Part shown: piece after piece, positions 11,349-21,255 of the stretch
Layout: every line of letters begins with the position of its first letter
How positions within the stretch are numbered: the stretch's first letter is position 1
Assembly: GCF_023016525.1 (NCBI RefSeq)
Contig: NZ_JALKCG010000002.1
Span: forward strand, 552,887 to 616,886
Direction of reading: 5' to 3'
Source of the DNA: Ancylobacter koreensis
GTDB taxonomy: Bacteria; Pseudomonadota; Alphaproteobacteria; Rhizobiales; Xanthobacteraceae
Length of the DNA stretch: 64,000 nucleotides
The notes under the pieces: generated by a model
Told to the model about the DNA's origin: nothing
The model's input: the letters and a program-made list of their open reading frames with translations, nothing else
Databases searched by the model: none
Position numbers and translations under genes: made by a program

Positions 11349-11882
11349 TCACATCAGCGGGTAGGCGGCCTCGACGCGGTAGGGTCCGCCGCCGACGGAA
11401 TCACGCGAGGAATAGAGCACGAAGCGCGACACCTCGAAGGTCGGGGAGCGGAAATAGCCGCGCAGCGCGAGATAGTCCGCCACCTGCCGTGGCGCGGCGT
11501 CGCGCAGCCGTGCCAGCGTGACGTGCGGGCGGAAATTGCGCCCTTCCGGCGGCAGGCCGACGCGCTTCATCGCCCGCTCATGCTCGGCCTGCAGGTCGTT
11601 CAGCGCCTCGTTGGCCTTTACCCCGACGAAGATCGAATGCGGCTTGTGATTGCCGAACTGGTCGACGCCCGACAGGGTGAGGTCGAAGCCGAAACGGTCG
11701 ATCTCGTCGAGCGCGGCGGCGGCGTCGCGTGCCACCACATGGTCGACATCGCCGATGAAGCGCAGGGTGACGTGGTAGAATTCCGGGCTGATCCAGCGGG
11801 CGCCCGGCAGACCACCGCGCAGCATGGAAAGCTGCTCGGCGACGTCGGTCGGAATTTCGAGGGCGGTGAAGAGCCGCGGCAT
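11349..11882 (-). CDS. thpR: RNA 2',3'-cyclic phosphodiesterase
   Basis: A member of the 2H phosphoesterase superfamily (formerly 2'-5' RNA ligase, LigT). The two catalytic HxT motifs are visible: HVTL at 37-40 and HVTL at 120-123. With the start at 11882 (MPRLFTALEIP) the protein is 177 residues, the normal length; the frame is open upstream to 11990 but that part is not conserved-looking. A GAGG sequence lies before the chosen ATG. Confidence 0.92.
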   Translation of the reverse strand: MPRLFTALEIPTDVAEQLSMLRGGLPGARWISPEFYHVTLRFIGDVDHVVARDAAAALDEIDRFGFDLTLSGVDQFGNHKPHSIFVGVKANEALNDLQAEHERAMKRVGLPPEGRNFRPHVTLARLRDAAPRQVADYLALRGYFRSPTFEVSRFVLYSSRDSVGGGPYRVEAAYPLM

Positions 11883-12095
11883 GACCCCCTCCTGTGAGTT
11901 ACCGGCACGGGAACCCGCGCCAATTGAGACGGATTCGCGCGCCGAGGAAAAGCCGAAAATACGACAGGCAAAACACGGGCCGCCGCGCATCCCTCCCGAA
12001 CTGCCCGCCGCCGGCCGCTTTGCCCCGATCCCGCCGCGTCGGCGCGGTATCGGGCCGGTTCCCGGTTATGGCTGGCCCCGGCCCCGCAAGCCTAT

Positions 12096-12953
12096 ATGGT
12101 AGTTAACATGAGCGAATCGACCGACGACGCCGATGTTTTCAATCCCGCCGCCCCGGTCCCCGCCGAGGCGCCGGTGCCCGCCGTCAGCTTCGCCAGCATC
12201 CAGTCGATCTACCGCTACCCGGTGAAGGGGCTCACCCCGGAGCGGCTGGAAGTGGTCGAGCTGGAGGATGGCGCTTATTTCCCCGGCGACCGGCTCTATG
12301 CCATCGAGAACGGGCCTTCCGGCTTCATTCCGGAGGAGCCGGCCTTCCAGCCGAAGATCAAGTTCCTGATGCTCATGCGCAATGAGCGGCTCGCGGCTCT
12401 CGACGCGCGCTATGTCGATGCCACGCGGGAACTGATCATCGAGCACGAGGCGGTCGAGGTGGTGCGCGGCCGGCTCGACACGCAGGAGGGGCGGGAGGCG
12501 ATCGAGCTCTTCTTCCAGCGTTATTCCCGCTACGAGCTGCGCGGCGCGCCGCGCGTGCTGGGGGCGCCCGACGGCTTTCGTTTCGTCGACACGACGGAGG
12601 GCTTCATCTCGCTGATCAACCTGGCGAGCTGCCGGGCGCTGGGCGAGATCATCGGCCAGCCGGTCGATCCGCTGCGCTTCCGCGCCAATCTCTATCTCGA
12701 CGGCATGGAGCCGTGGGAGGAGTTCGACCTTGTCGGCCACACCATCGAGATCGGCAATTTCGTGCGGTTGAAGGTGACGCAGCGCATCTTCCGCTGCGCC
12801 GCCACCAATGTGGATCCCGTCACCGCGCAGCGCGACCTCGACGTGCCCGGCACGCTGATGCGCAGCTTCGGCCACACCGATTGCGGCATCTTTGCCGAGG
12901 TGGTGCAGGGCGGCCTGATCGCCGAGGGCGATTCCGTCCGCATCAGCCTCTGA
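12096..12953 (+). CDS. MOSC-domain protein (YcbX-like)
   Basis: A 285-residue protein with an N-terminal MOSC beta-barrel domain (SIQSIYRYPVKGLTPERLEVV and following) and a C-terminal MOSC domain. The MOSC domain contains FRANLYLDG, the key Cys region RCAATNVDP (the Cys expected to bind a sulphur or molybdenum cofactor ligand) and GHTDCGIFAEV. Such proteins reduce N-hydroxylated compounds or move sulphur. Starts at 12096 or 12108 are both possible. It is convergent with the DUF4167 gene across a shared terminator. Confidence 0.85.
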   Translation: MVVNMSESTDDADVFNPAAPVPAEAPVPAVSFASIQSIYRYPVKGLTPERLEVVELEDGAYFPGDRLYAIENGPSGFIPEEPAFQPKIKFLMLMRNERLAALDARYVDATRELIIEHEAVEVVRGRLDTQEGREAIELFFQRYSRYELRGAPRVLGAPDGFRFVDTTEGFISLINLASCRALGEIIGQPVDPLRFRANLYLDGMEPWEEFDLVGHTIEIGNFVRLKVTQRIFRCAATNVDPVTAQRDLDVPGTLMRSFGHTDCGIFAEVVQGGLIAEGDSVRISL

Positions 12954-12990
12954 GCGGCGTCGGTTTTCGAGACTTAATCCCAATGCAACG

Positions 12991-13018
12991 AAAAGGCCCG
13001 GCGCGAGCCGGGCCTTTT
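12991..13018. terminator. bidirectional intrinsic terminator
   Basis: A perfect 12-bp dyad (AAAAGGCCCGGC / GCCGGGCCTTTT) with a GCGA loop sits between the convergent MOSC and DUF4167 genes. It has A- and T-tracts on both sides, so it can stop transcription from either strand. Confidence 0.85.
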
Positions 13019-13046
13019 GCATGTCAGGAATGCCGTCGGCGGGTGC

Positions 13047-14132
13047 TCACTCGCCGGCTTCCGCCGGGGCGGCCTCGGCGGCCTCGCCTTCACCTTCCGC
13101 ATCGGCGCGACGGTAGCGGCGGCGGCGAGTGCGCGGGGCGGGGGCCTCGCCGTCCTCGCTCGGCGCAGGGGCGGGCGCGGCAGCGGCACGCGAGCGCGTG
13201 CGGGGCGCGCTTTCGCGGACCGGGGCGGCCTCGACCGTCTCGGCGGCGGGCGCGGGCGCGGGCACTTCCGCCCTGGCGGGCTCGGCCTTCGGCGCCTGCG
13301 CGGCGGCGATGTTCGCCGGCGGGGTGTTCACCGGGGCCGCGCTGCTCTGGGTGATGAAGGCGGGCAGACCGATCTCGGCCTCCACCTCCGGCCCCAAGCG
13401 CGGCTGCGGCTGCTGTCCGGGATCGCGATAGCCCTGCTCGCCGTTGTCACGCGGCTCGCGGTGCTCGCGATAGGGGCGGTTGTCGCGCTGCCAGCGGCCC
13501 TCGCGCTCGGGGCGGTCCTGCCGCTCGGAGCGGTCACGGTCCTGACGCTCGGGGCGTTCCTGCCGGTCGCGATCCTGCCCGCGCTCGCGATTGTCGCGGC
13601 GCCCGTCACGATCCTGCCGGTCGCGATCCTGCCGGTCGCGATCCGGCCGGTCACGATCCTGGCGGTCGGAACGGTCCTGACGGTCGGAGCGGTCCGGACG
13701 ATCCTGCCGGTCGCGCTGGAAGAAATCGCGCTGGCCTTCGCGCGGATTGCCCTCGCGCTGGCCGCCTTCGCGGACCTGCTCGCGCGGCTGGAAGGCCGGC
13801 TGCGCCTCGCCGGCCTCGTCGAGCTCGTCGTCGTACTCTTCGTCGTCGTTGCGCTGGAAGGGCTGGCCCTGCACGCCGAACTGCGCCTGCGCGGCGGCGA
13901 TGATGCGGAAATAATGCTCGGCGTGCTGGAGGTAGTTCTCCGCCGCCACATGGTCGCCGGATGCCTGAGCGTCGCGGGCGAGCTGCTGGTACTTCTCGAC
14001 GATGTGCTGGGCGGTGCCGCGCACCTTCACGTCGGGGCCGTTGGACTCGTAGACGCGCGTAAGCGGGTTCTGGCTGCGACGGTTGCCGTTGTTGCGGCCG
14101 CGCATACGCTTCTGCTGGTTGTTATTTCGCAT
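13047..14132 (-). CDS. DUF4167 domain protein with charged repeat linker
   Basis: A 361-residue protein. The N-terminal DUF4167 domain (about 1-95) starts MRNNNQQKRMRGRNNGNRRS and contains VRGTAQHIVEKYQQLARDA and AENYLQHAEHYFRI. Residues 136-212 are an Arg/Asp/Gln repeat of the RDRQDR type, and the rest is Ala/Pro-rich ending RRRYRRADAEGEGEAAEA. The basic N-terminus and RD repeats suggest nucleic-acid binding, an inference only. Its place after prfA-prmC is conserved in Hyphomicrobiales, but here 579 bases separate it from prmC. Confidence 0.85.
   Translation of the reverse strand: MRNNNQQKRMRGRNNGNRRSQNPLTRVYESNGPDVKVRGTAQHIVEKYQQLARDAQASGDHVAAENYLQHAEHYFRIIAAAQAQFGVQGQPFQRNDDEEYDDELDEAGEAQPAFQPREQVREGGQREGNPREGQRDFFQRDRQDRPDRSDRQDRSDRQDRDRPDRDRQDRDRQDRDGRRDNRERGQDRDRQERPERQDRDRSERQDRPEREGRWQRDNRPYREHREPRDNGEQGYRDPGQQPQPRLGPEVEAEIGLPAFITQSSAAPVNTPPANIAAAQAPKAEPARAEVPAPAPAAETVEAAPVRESAPRTRSRAAAAPAPAPSEDGEAPAPRTRRRRYRRADAEGEGEAAEAAPAEAGE
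13497..13727 (-). repeat. degenerate 12-15 nt coding repeats in the DUF4167 gene
   Basis: This stretch encodes residues 136-212 as variants of RDRQDR / RSDRQDR. At DNA level it is a run of near-identical CGGTCGCGATCCTGC-like units on the plus strand, and such runs can change length by slippage. Confidence 0.75.
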
Positions 14133-14711
14133 CTCTGGTCTCTGATGCCGGTACGCCCGGCGGGATGGGCCCCGGTCGGGTGAGGTACGGGCGGGTCAAT
14201 CGCCTCTGTTTCCGCCATCCCGTCGCCTCGGCCTCGCCTCGGCGGACGGTACGTCGGGAAATGTCGCCCTTGGCCGGGGACAAACCGGGCACAGGCCGGA
14301 AACCACGAGGTTCCGGACGTGCCGCAGGTCGCCATCGACCGTCGGACTTCTTCCATGGGAGCGCATCGTCACGATGCTCCGCCGCCGGATATCCCGGCTG
14401 CGATCCCCGGGCCGCATTCCCCGGCCCGGATCCGGCGAGCGCCGCACGGCGCTACAGCCGACCCCATGCTTCATCGTGCAACCAAGGCCGCACTGATAAA
14501 CTCGTGGAGCTTTCGTCCTGTAAGACTCCTCACCTGGCCGGGCTCTCCGCAGTGCCCGAACGTTCCTGAGCGTGAAGGCCGCGATCACCCGGCGAGAGCG
14601 ACACGCATCCGAACACGGCGAGGTTGATGAGGTGTCAGGACGATTCCTGCAAAGACACTAATCGGTTCGTACCCTCGTTCCAAGCCCTTTTTTGCTGCGG
14701 TGCCGCCATTC
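14133..14711. other. 579-base gap without a convincing gene
   Basis: This lies between the start of the DUF4167 gene and the end of prmC, both on the minus strand. Short open frames exist in several frames but none has coding character. GCCGCC / GGCGGC at 14702-14720 forms a hairpin around the prmC stop without a T-run on the minus strand. The rest presumably holds the DUF4167 promoter and a long leader, but I see no clear promoter. Confidence 0.4.
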
Positions 14712-15563
14712 TCAGGCGGCTGCGGTCACGATGGCGCGCGCGATCCCGGCAAGGTCCGGCCGGGCGGGACCGTCGGGCGGAAGGCCCGCCGCCGCCAGCA
14801 GGGCAGCGACATCGGCCTCCTGCCCGGTGCCGAGTTCGAGCACCGCGCGCCCGCCGGGCCGGAGCAGTCCCGGCAGGGACTGCGCGAGGGCGCGGTAGGC
14901 GTCGAGCCCCTGCGGGCCACCGTCGAGCGCGAGAGCGGGATCGTGCTCGCGCACCTCGCGCTCCAGCGCCGCGATATCGGTGCTGGGAATATAAGGCGGA
15001 TTGGAGACCACGAGGTCGAAGCGGCCGGCAAGCGCCAGCGCCCAGCGCCCGACGAGCACCGCCGAGCGGTTGCCAAGCCCAAGGCGCACAAGGTTTTCCC
15101 GCGCCTGCCGGGCGGCGCCGTGCGACAGGTCGACGCCGACGCCGAAGGCGTTGCGGTATTCGCTCAGCAGCGCCGCCAGCAGGGCGCCCGAGCCGGTGCC
15201 GAGGTCGAGGATCGCCAGCGGCGCGGCGCGGTCGGGGAAAAGGTCGAGCGCGGCTTCCACCAGCGTCTCGGTTTCCGGGCGCGGCACCAGCGTCTCGGGC
15301 GAGAGCGCGAAATCGAGGCTCCAGAACTCGCGCCGGCCGGACAGCCGGGCCAGCGGCTCGCCGGCGGCGCGGCGGGCGGAAAGACCACGCAGGCGGTCGG
15401 CATCGGCTGGCGCGACCGGCTCTTCGGCGCGGGCGAGGAGGTCGAGGTCGGAAAGGCCGAGGCCGGCTTTCAGGAGGGCGCGGGCCTCGCGCTCGGGCGT
15501 GTCCAGTCCGGCGGCGGCGAGGCCTGCGGCGATCTCGCGCAGGAGCCCGGCGCGGGAAATCAC
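14712..15563 (-). CDS. prmC: release factor glutamine N5-methyltransferase
   Basis: It methylates the GGQ glutamine of release factors 1 and 2. The 283-residue protein has a helical N-terminal domain with RREFW (77-81), PRPETE (94-99), the SAM-binding DLGTGSG (120-126) and the substrate-binding NPPY (188-191). The GTG start overlaps the prfA stop by 4 bases (GTGA), so translation is probably coupled to that of its substrate gene. Confidence 0.95.
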   Translation of the reverse strand: MISRAGLLREIAAGLAAAGLDTPEREARALLKAGLGLSDLDLLARAEEPVAPADADRLRGLSARRAAGEPLARLSGRREFWSLDFALSPETLVPRPETETLVEAALDLFPDRAAPLAILDLGTGSGALLAALLSEYRNAFGVGVDLSHGAARQARENLVRLGLGNRSAVLVGRWALALAGRFDLVVSNPPYIPSTDIAALEREVREHDPALALDGGPQGLDAYRALAQSLPGLLRPGGRAVLELGTGQEADVAALLAAAGLPPDGPARPDLAGIARAIVTAAA

Positions 15564-16657
15564 CGTTCGCCCCAGCCGGAATGCTCGGCCTCGGCCAGCA
15601 GCGCGGCCTGATATTCGGTAGTCAGCGCGCCCACCAGCTCGCCCAGCCCCTCGCCGGAGAGGATTTCCGGCAGTTTGTGCAGGGTGAGGCCGATGCGGTG
15701 GTCGGTAACGCGGCCCTGCGGGAAATTATAGGTGCGGATGCGCTCGGAGCGGTCGCCCGAGCCGACCTGCACCTTGCGCTCGCTGGCGCGGGCGCTGTCG
15801 CGCTTCTCGCGCTCGGCCTCGTAGAGCTTGGAGCGCAGCAGCGCCATGGCGCGCGCCTTGTTCTTGTGCTGCGAGCGCTCGTCCTGCACCGCCACCACGA
15901 CGCCGGTGGGCAGGTGGGTGATGCGCACCGCGCTCTCGGTCTTGTTCACGTGCTGGCCGCCGGCGCCGGAGGCGCGGAACACGTCGATGCGCAGGTCGCC
16001 CTCATTGATGTCGATGTCGACGTCCTCGACCTCGGGCAGCACAGCCACCGTGGCCGCCGAGGTGTGGATGCGCCCCGATCCCTCGGTTTCGGGCACGCGC
16101 TGCACGCGGTGCACGCCGGATTCGAACTTCAGCTTCGCATAGGCGCCCGAGCCGTGCAGGGCGGCGACGATTTCCTTGTAGCCGCCCGCCGTGCCCTCGG
16201 TGAGCGAGAGCACCTCCACCGACCAGCTGTTCAGCCCGGCGAAGCGCTCATACATGCGGAACAGATCGCCGGCGAACAGCGCCGCCTCGTCGCCGCCGGT
16301 GCCGGCCCGCACTTCGAGGATGACGCCGCGTTCGTCCATCGCGTCCTTGGGCAGCAGGGCGAGCCGCACGGCATGGGCGAGGGTCTCGACCTCGGCGTCG
16401 AGCGAATCGGCCTCCTCCTGCGCCAGCGCCGCCATCTCGCGGTCGCCGGCGGCGTCGGTGGCGAGCGCGCGGGCGTCGGCGAGCTGGCGCTCGGCACGGC
16501 GCAGCGCCTTCACGCTGTCGACGAGCGGCGTCAGCTCGGCGAATTCGCGCGACAGCCGCACATAGGTCTCCGCCTCCGGGCTGGCGGACAGCGCGTGCTC
16601 GATCTCCGCATGGCGGGCGAGGAGCTGGTCGAGGCGGGCGTCGGGGAGGGTCGTCAC
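15560..16657 (-). CDS. prfA: peptide chain release factor 1
   Basis: It terminates translation at UAA and UAG. The 365-residue protein shows the RF1 codon-recognition tripeptide PET (189-191) and the catalytic GAGGQ (231-235), whose Gln235 is the PrmC target. Ten bases separate it from ptsP upstream, and ptsP-prfA-prmC looks like one operon. Confidence 0.97.
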   Translation of the reverse strand: MTTLPDARLDQLLARHAEIEHALSASPEAETYVRLSREFAELTPLVDSVKALRRAERQLADARALATDAAGDREMAALAQEEADSLDAEVETLAHAVRLALLPKDAMDERGVILEVRAGTGGDEAALFAGDLFRMYERFAGLNSWSVEVLSLTEGTAGGYKEIVAALHGSGAYAKLKFESGVHRVQRVPETEGSGRIHTSAATVAVLPEVEDVDIDINEGDLRIDVFRASGAGGQHVNKTESAVRITHLPTGVVVAVQDERSQHKNKARAMALLRSKLYEAEREKRDSARASERKVQVGSGDRSERIRTYNFPQGRVTDHRIGLTLHKLPEILSGEGLGELVGALTTEYQAALLAEAEHSGWGER

Positions 16658-16667
16658 AAAAGCGCAC

Positions 16668-18932
16668 TCACAGCGGCAGGCCGGCCTTCTCGGCGAACGC
16701 CTTCAGCGGCTGGCGCAGCGAGGCGACCTCGCCTTCGGCCAGCAGCGGCGCGACGAGGGCAGCAGCGGCCGCGAGGTCCAGTTCCCGCAGCATCGCCTTT
16801 ACCGGGCCGTAGGAGGCGGGCGAAAGGGAGAGCTTGCGATAGCCGATGGCGGCCAGCGCCAGCGCTTCCAGCGGGCGCGAGGCGAGCTCGCCGCACAGCG
16901 TCACCGGCTTGCCGTACTCGGCTGCCTTGTCGGCGATGGCCTTGAGCGCGCGCAGCGAGGCGGGGGCGAGGGCGTCGAAGCGGTCGGCGACGCGCGGATT
17001 GCCGCGGTCGGCGGCGTAGAGGAACTGCACGAGGTCGTTCGAGCCGACTGAGGCGAAGTCGACACGGGTGAAGAGCTGGTCGAGCTGGAACAGCAGCGCC
17101 GGCACTTCCAGCATCACGCCGACCAGCACGCGTTCGGGCAGATCGTGGCCGTGGCGGCGCAGATGGGTCAGTTCGCGCTCGACGATATGGCGTGCGCGGT
17201 CGAATTCCTCGACCGCCGACACCATCGGGAAAATGAGGCGCAGTTCGCGCCCGGTGGCGGCGCGCAGCAGGGCGCGGATCTGGCTGCGCAGCAGGCCCGG
17301 CCGGTCGAGCCCGAGGCGGATGGCGCGCCAGCCGAGCGCCGGGTTCTCCTCCTCGATCGCCCGCATATAGGGCAGCACCTTGTCGCCGCCGATGTCGAGC
17401 GTGCGGAACACCACGGGGCGCTCGCCGGCCGCGTCCAGCACCGAGCGGTAGAGCTTGAGCTGCTCGTTGGTGCGCGGGAAGGCGGAGGCGATCATGAACT
17501 GCAGTTCGGTGCGGAACAGGCCGATGCCGGTGGCGCCGGTCTCCGAGATGTGCGGCAGGTCGACCAGCAGGCCGGCGTTCAGATGCAGCTCGATCTCGGT
17601 GCCGTCGCGGGTGACGGTCGGCAGGTCGCGCAGCGCGGCATACTGCTCAAGCCGCTTGGCGCGGAAGCGCACCTTCTCGACATAGGCGGCCTCGACGTCG
17701 GCGGGCGGGCGCACATGCACCTCGCCGCTGACGCCGTCGGCGATGATGGCGTCGCCCGAATCGACCTGGCCGACGATGTTCTCGACATGGCCGACCGCCG
17801 AGATGCCCAGCGCGCGGGCGACGATGGTGAGGTGGCTCGTCGCCGCGCCTTCCTCCAGCACGAGGCCGCGGATGCGGGTGCGGTCATAGTCGAGCAGCGC
17901 TGCCGGGCTCATGTTGCGGGCGACGATGATGGCGTTGTCGGGCAGGCCCTTGTGCTCGGAGCCGCCGGCGCGCCCGGTGAGCTGGCGCAGCAGACGGTTC
18001 GCCAGGTCGTCGAGGTCGTGCATGCGCTCGCGCAGATAGGGGTCGGTCATGCGCAGCATGCGGGCGCGGGTGTCCGACTGCACGCGCTCCACCGCGCCCT
18101 CGGCGGTGAGGCCGGTCATCACCGCCTCGCGCATGCGCCCGATCCAGCCGCGGTCATGGGCGAACATGCGGTAGGCTTCGAGGATCTCGCGATGCTCGCC
18201 GACGCGGGCGACGCCCTCGTCCTCCAGCATGATGTCGATGGAGGCGCGCAGCGTGTCGACCGCGCCGTCGAGCCGGTTGAGCTCGCCCGGCAGGTCGTCG
18301 GCGATGACCTTGGTGACTTCGATGCGCGGCTCGTGCAGCACCACATGGCCGAGGCCGATGCCCTCGGAGAGTGCGAGGCCCTTGAGGTGCAGCGGGCGAC
18401 GGGCGGCCGGCTCGGCGCCGGGCAGCGCCATGGCGGTGAGCTCGCCCGAGGCGATGATCTCGGCCAGCACCATGGCGGTGGTCTGGAGCGCCTCGATCTC
18501 CTCCTCGGTGTAGGAGCGGTGGGCGCGGTTCTGCACCACCAGCACGCCGAGCGTGTTGCCCGCGCGCAGGATCGGCACGCCGAGGAACGAATGGTAGATT
18601 TCCTCGCCCGTCTCCGGCCGGTAGGAGAAGGCGGGGTGCGCCTGCGCGTTGGACAGGCTGATCGGCTCGGCCTCGCGGGCGACGGTGCCGACGAGGCCCT
18701 CGTCAATGCGCATCACGGTCAGATGGACGGCGGTGCGGTTCAGGCCTTCGGTGGCGTAGAGCTCAAGGGTGCCGTCGACGCGCAGCACATAGACCGAGCA
18801 TACCTCGGCCACCATGTTGGCCGCGATCAGCACCACGATCTTGTCGAGGCGGTCCTGCGCGCTGACCGGCTCCGCCATGACCTCGCGGAGGCGCCTGAGC
18901 AGCACGCGCGGACCGCCGAGCGCGCCACGCAT
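16668..18932 (-). CDS. ptsP: PTS enzyme I Ntr, GAF-containing (PtsP)
   Basis: This is the first phosphotransferase of the nitrogen PTS: it autophosphorylates with PEP and passes phosphate to NPr. The 754-residue protein has an N-terminal GAF domain (about 25-165), where glutamine or 2-oxoglutarate is thought to be sensed. An EI N-terminal region follows, with the phospho-His domain [17 protein letters not shown] (His367), then the PEP-binding barrel with TGIGLFRTE and the VGSNDLVQF motif. A GAGGAC site precedes the ATG. It lies 81 bases after lysC on the same strand. Confidence 0.95.
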   Translation of the reverse strand: MRGALGGPRVLLRRLREVMAEPVSAQDRLDKIVVLIAANMVAEVCSVYVLRVDGTLELYATEGLNRTAVHLTVMRIDEGLVGTVAREAEPISLSNAQAHPAFSYRPETGEEIYHSFLGVPILRAGNTLGVLVVQNRAHRSYTEEEIEALQTTAMVLAEIIASGELTAMALPGAEPAARRPLHLKGLALSEGIGLGHVVLHEPRIEVTKVIADDLPGELNRLDGAVDTLRASIDIMLEDEGVARVGEHREILEAYRMFAHDRGWIGRMREAVMTGLTAEGAVERVQSDTRARMLRMTDPYLRERMHDLDDLANRLLRQLTGRAGGSEHKGLPDNAIIVARNMSPAALLDYDRTRIRGLVLEEGAATSHLTIVARALGISAVGHVENIVGQVDSGDAIIADGVSGEVHVRPPADVEAAYVEKVRFRAKRLEQYAALRDLPTVTRDGTEIELHLNAGLLVDLPHISETGATGIGLFRTELQFMIASAFPRTNEQLKLYRSVLDAAGERPVVFRTLDIGGDKVLPYMRAIEEENPALGWRAIRLGLDRPGLLRSQIRALLRAATGRELRLIFPMVSAVEEFDRARHIVERELTHLRRHGHDLPERVLVGVMLEVPALLFQLDQLFTRVDFASVGSNDLVQFLYAADRGNPRVADRFDALAPASLRALKAIADKAAEYGKPVTLCGELASRPLEALALAAIGYRKLSLSPASYGPVKAMLRELDLAAAAALVAPLLAEGEVASLRQPLKAFAEKAGLPL

Positions 18933-19013
18933 TGGCCGTCCTCGGTTTCCGGGAGCCGCGATCCCGGAGCGTCGATGTCACGGCGCGACTCACCGCCGCG
19001 CCGGTGCCTGATC

Positions 19014-20264
19014 TCAGGCGTCGAGCCCGTATACCGAATGGAGCGTTCGAACGGCAAGCTCGGTATAGGCGGCGTCGATCAGCACCGAGATCTTGATCTC
19101 GGAGGTGGAGATAGCGCGGATGTTGATGCCGCGCTCGGACAGCGCCTTGAAGGCACGAGCCGCGACGCCGGCGTGCGAGCGCATGCCGATGCCGATCACC
19201 GAGATCTTCACCACGTCGGTGGCGCCTTCGATGCTCTCGTAGCCGATTTCCCCGCGCACATTCGCGAGTGCGGCCTTGGCGCGCTCGAAGTCGGCGGTCG
19301 GCACGGTGAAGGTGATGTCGGTGAAGCCCTCGGCCGAGATGTTCTGCACGATCATGTCGACATTGATGTGCGCCTCGGCGAGCGGCACGAACACGCTCGC
19401 GGCGATGCCCGGCTTGTCGGGCACGCGGCGGATGCTGACCTGGGCCTCGTCCCGGGCGAAGGCGATGCCGGTGACGACTTCACTCTCCACGATTTCCTCC
19501 TCGTCGCAAATCAGGGTGCCGGGCGGATCGCCGGCGGTCTTCAGTTCCGGGGCGTCCGGGTCGGTGAAGCTGGAGCGCACGAAGGTGCGGACCTTGTGTA
19601 CCATGGCGAGCTCGACCGAGCGCACCTGCAGCACCTTGGCCCCCAGCGAGGCCATCTCCAGCATTTCCTCGAACGCGATCTTGTCGAGCCGGCGCGCCTT
19701 CGGGACGATGCGCGGGTCGGTCGTATAGACGCCGTCGACGTCGGTGTAGATGTCGCAGCGGTCGGCCCTGATGCCGGCGGCGACCGCCACCGCGCTGGTG
19801 TCCGAGCCGCCGCGCCCGAGCGTGGTGATGCGCCCGCTCGGCAGATGCATGCCCTGGAAGCCGGCGATCACCGCGACCTCGCCCTGCGCGAAGCGGGCGA
19901 CGATCTCTTCGCCATTCACCGAGAGGATGCGGGCGGAGCCGTGTGCGTCGTCGGTCGAGATGGGAAGCTGCCAGCCCTGCCAGGAGCGGGCCGGGATGCC
20001 CATGTCCTGCAGCGCGATGGCCAGAAGGCCGGACGTGACCTGCTCGCCGGAGGCGACGATGGCGTCGTATTCGCGCGCATCGTGCAGCACGGCGGTCTCG
20101 CGGCACCAGGCGACCAGCTCATTGGTCTTGCCCGACATGGCGGAGACGACGACCGCCACCTCGTTGCCCGCCTCGACCTCCCGTTTCACGTGCCTCGCGA
20201 CATTGCGAATGCGTTCGATGTTGGCGACCGATGTGCCGCCGAACTTCATCACCAGACGTGCCAT
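19014..20264 (-). CDS. lysC: aspartate kinase
   Basis: It phosphorylates aspartate at the start of lysine, threonine and methionine synthesis. The 416-residue protein has the kinase motif KFGGTSV (7-13), [11 protein letters not shown] and two C-terminal ACT-type regulatory segments (from about residue 265), so feedback inhibition by lysine and threonine is likely. The frame is open far upstream (to 21092) antisense to ubiG, but the conserved protein begins at the ATG at 20264. No strong ribosome binding site is visible. It is divergent from ubiG. Confidence 0.95.
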   Translation of the reverse strand: MARLVMKFGGTSVANIERIRNVARHVKREVEAGNEVAVVVSAMSGKTNELVAWCRETAVLHDAREYDAIVASGEQVTSGLLAIALQDMGIPARSWQGWQLPISTDDAHGSARILSVNGEEIVARFAQGEVAVIAGFQGMHLPSGRITTLGRGGSDTSAVAVAAGIRADRCDIYTDVDGVYTTDPRIVPKARRLDKIAFEEMLEMASLGAKVLQVRSVELAMVHKVRTFVRSSFTDPDAPELKTAGDPPGTLICDEEEIVESEVVTGIAFARDEAQVSIRRVPDKPGIAASVFVPLAEAHINVDMIVQNISAEGFTDITFTVPTADFERAKAALANVRGEIGYESIEGATDVVKISVIGIGMRSHAGVAARAFKALSERGINIRAISTSEIKISVLIDAAYTELAVRTLHSVYGLDA

Positions 20265-20423
20265 TGCGGGAAACCGTACCGTGTTCTTCTGTGGGGCCGG
20301 GCGGGAGAGGTGGGCTCCCGGCCCAAAAGGCGCGTATACATATCCACCTCGCGCCCGGCCCGCAACGCCGCCGCGCGAGCCTGGAATTCCTCTCGGCCGA
20401 GGCCGAACCGCGAGGGTGCGCCG

Positions 20424-21173
20424 ATGAGCAAGACTGCCACCACCGTCGATCCGCGCGAGGTCGAGCGCTTCGCCGCGCTGGCCGCGCAATGGTGGAACCC
20501 GCGCGGCAAGATGGGCGTGCTGCACAAGTTCAATCCCGTGCGGCTCGCCTATCTGCGCGAGACGATCACCGCCCATTTCGGCCGCGATCCGCGCGCCATC
20601 CGCCCGCTGGAAGGGCTGAGCCTGCTCGACATAGGCTGCGGCGGCGGGCTGCTCAGCGAGCCGCTGGCCCGCATGGGTGCGAGCGTCACCGGCATCGATC
20701 CGGCGGAGAAGAATGTCGGCGTTGCCGCGCTGCACGCGGCGGAGGCCGGCGTCGGCGTCACGTACCGCGCGACCACCGCCGAGGAGCTGGCGGATTCGGG
20801 CGCGCGCTTCGACGTGGTGCTGGCGATGGAGGTGGTGGAGCACGTCGCCGATGTCGGGCTGTTTCTCTCCCGCGCGGCCGAGATGGTGAAGCCGGGCGGC
20901 CTGCTGGTCGCCGCCACGCTGAACCGCACCAAGCGCTCCTTCGCCCTTGCCATCGTCGGCGCGGAATATGTGCTCGGCTGGCTGCCGAGGGGCACCCATG
21001 ACTGGAACCGCTTCCTCACGCCGGAGGAGCTTGAAACGGCGCTGGTCGCCGGCGGGCTGGAGGTGTTCGACCGCGCGGGCGTCGTCTTCCACCCGCTGGC
21101 GGACGAGTGGCGCCGCTCGTCCGACCTGTCGGTGAACTATGTGATGGCGGCGCGCAAGCCGGCCGCTGCGTAA
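20424..21173 (+). CDS. ubiG: ubiquinone biosynthesis 3-O-methyltransferase
   Basis: A SAM-dependent O-methyltransferase acting twice in ubiquinone synthesis. The 249-residue protein starts [20 protein letters not shown] and carries [39 protein letters not shown] (SAM motif I), [10 protein letters not shown] and the C-terminal [13 protein letters not shown], all UbiG hallmarks. The forward frame is open 3 kb further upstream, but that part is antisense to lysC and ptsP. Confidence 0.95.
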   Translation: MSKTATTVDPREVERFAALAAQWWNPRGKMGVLHKFNPVRLAYLRETITAHFGRDPRAIRPLEGLSLLDIGCGGGLLSEPLARMGASVTGIDPAEKNVGVAALHAAEAGVGVTYRATTAEELADSGARFDVVLAMEVVEHVADVGLFLSRAAEMVKPGGLLVAATLNRTKRSFALAIVGAEYVLGWLPRGTHDWNRFLTPEELETALVAGGLEVFDRAGVVFHPLADEWRRSSDLSVNYVMAARKPAAA

Positions 21174-21255
21174 GCGGGCGAAAGCGCACTCAAGAGCCGG
21201 AACCGGAGCGCAGGCGCCGACTTATCGGTGCGATGTCACCGCCGGGTGTCCTGCC

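Noticed and set aside
11618..11971. Alternative frame overlapping thpR
   Set aside because: The thpR frame has both HxT catalytic motifs; this frame has none.
13017..14183. 388-codon plus-strand frame with Leu/Ala/Val repeats opposite DUF4167
   Set aside because: The repeats are the complement of the RDRQDR coding repeats; the MOSC/DUF4167 terminator lies at its start and no ribosome binding site is seen.
17145..20423. Very long open frame on the plus strand (over 1000 codons) running into ubiG
   Set aside because: It is antisense to ptsP and lysC, and its translation is a low-complexity Ala/Gly/Arg/Asp/His string typical of the antisense of high-GC genes. ubiG begins at 20424.
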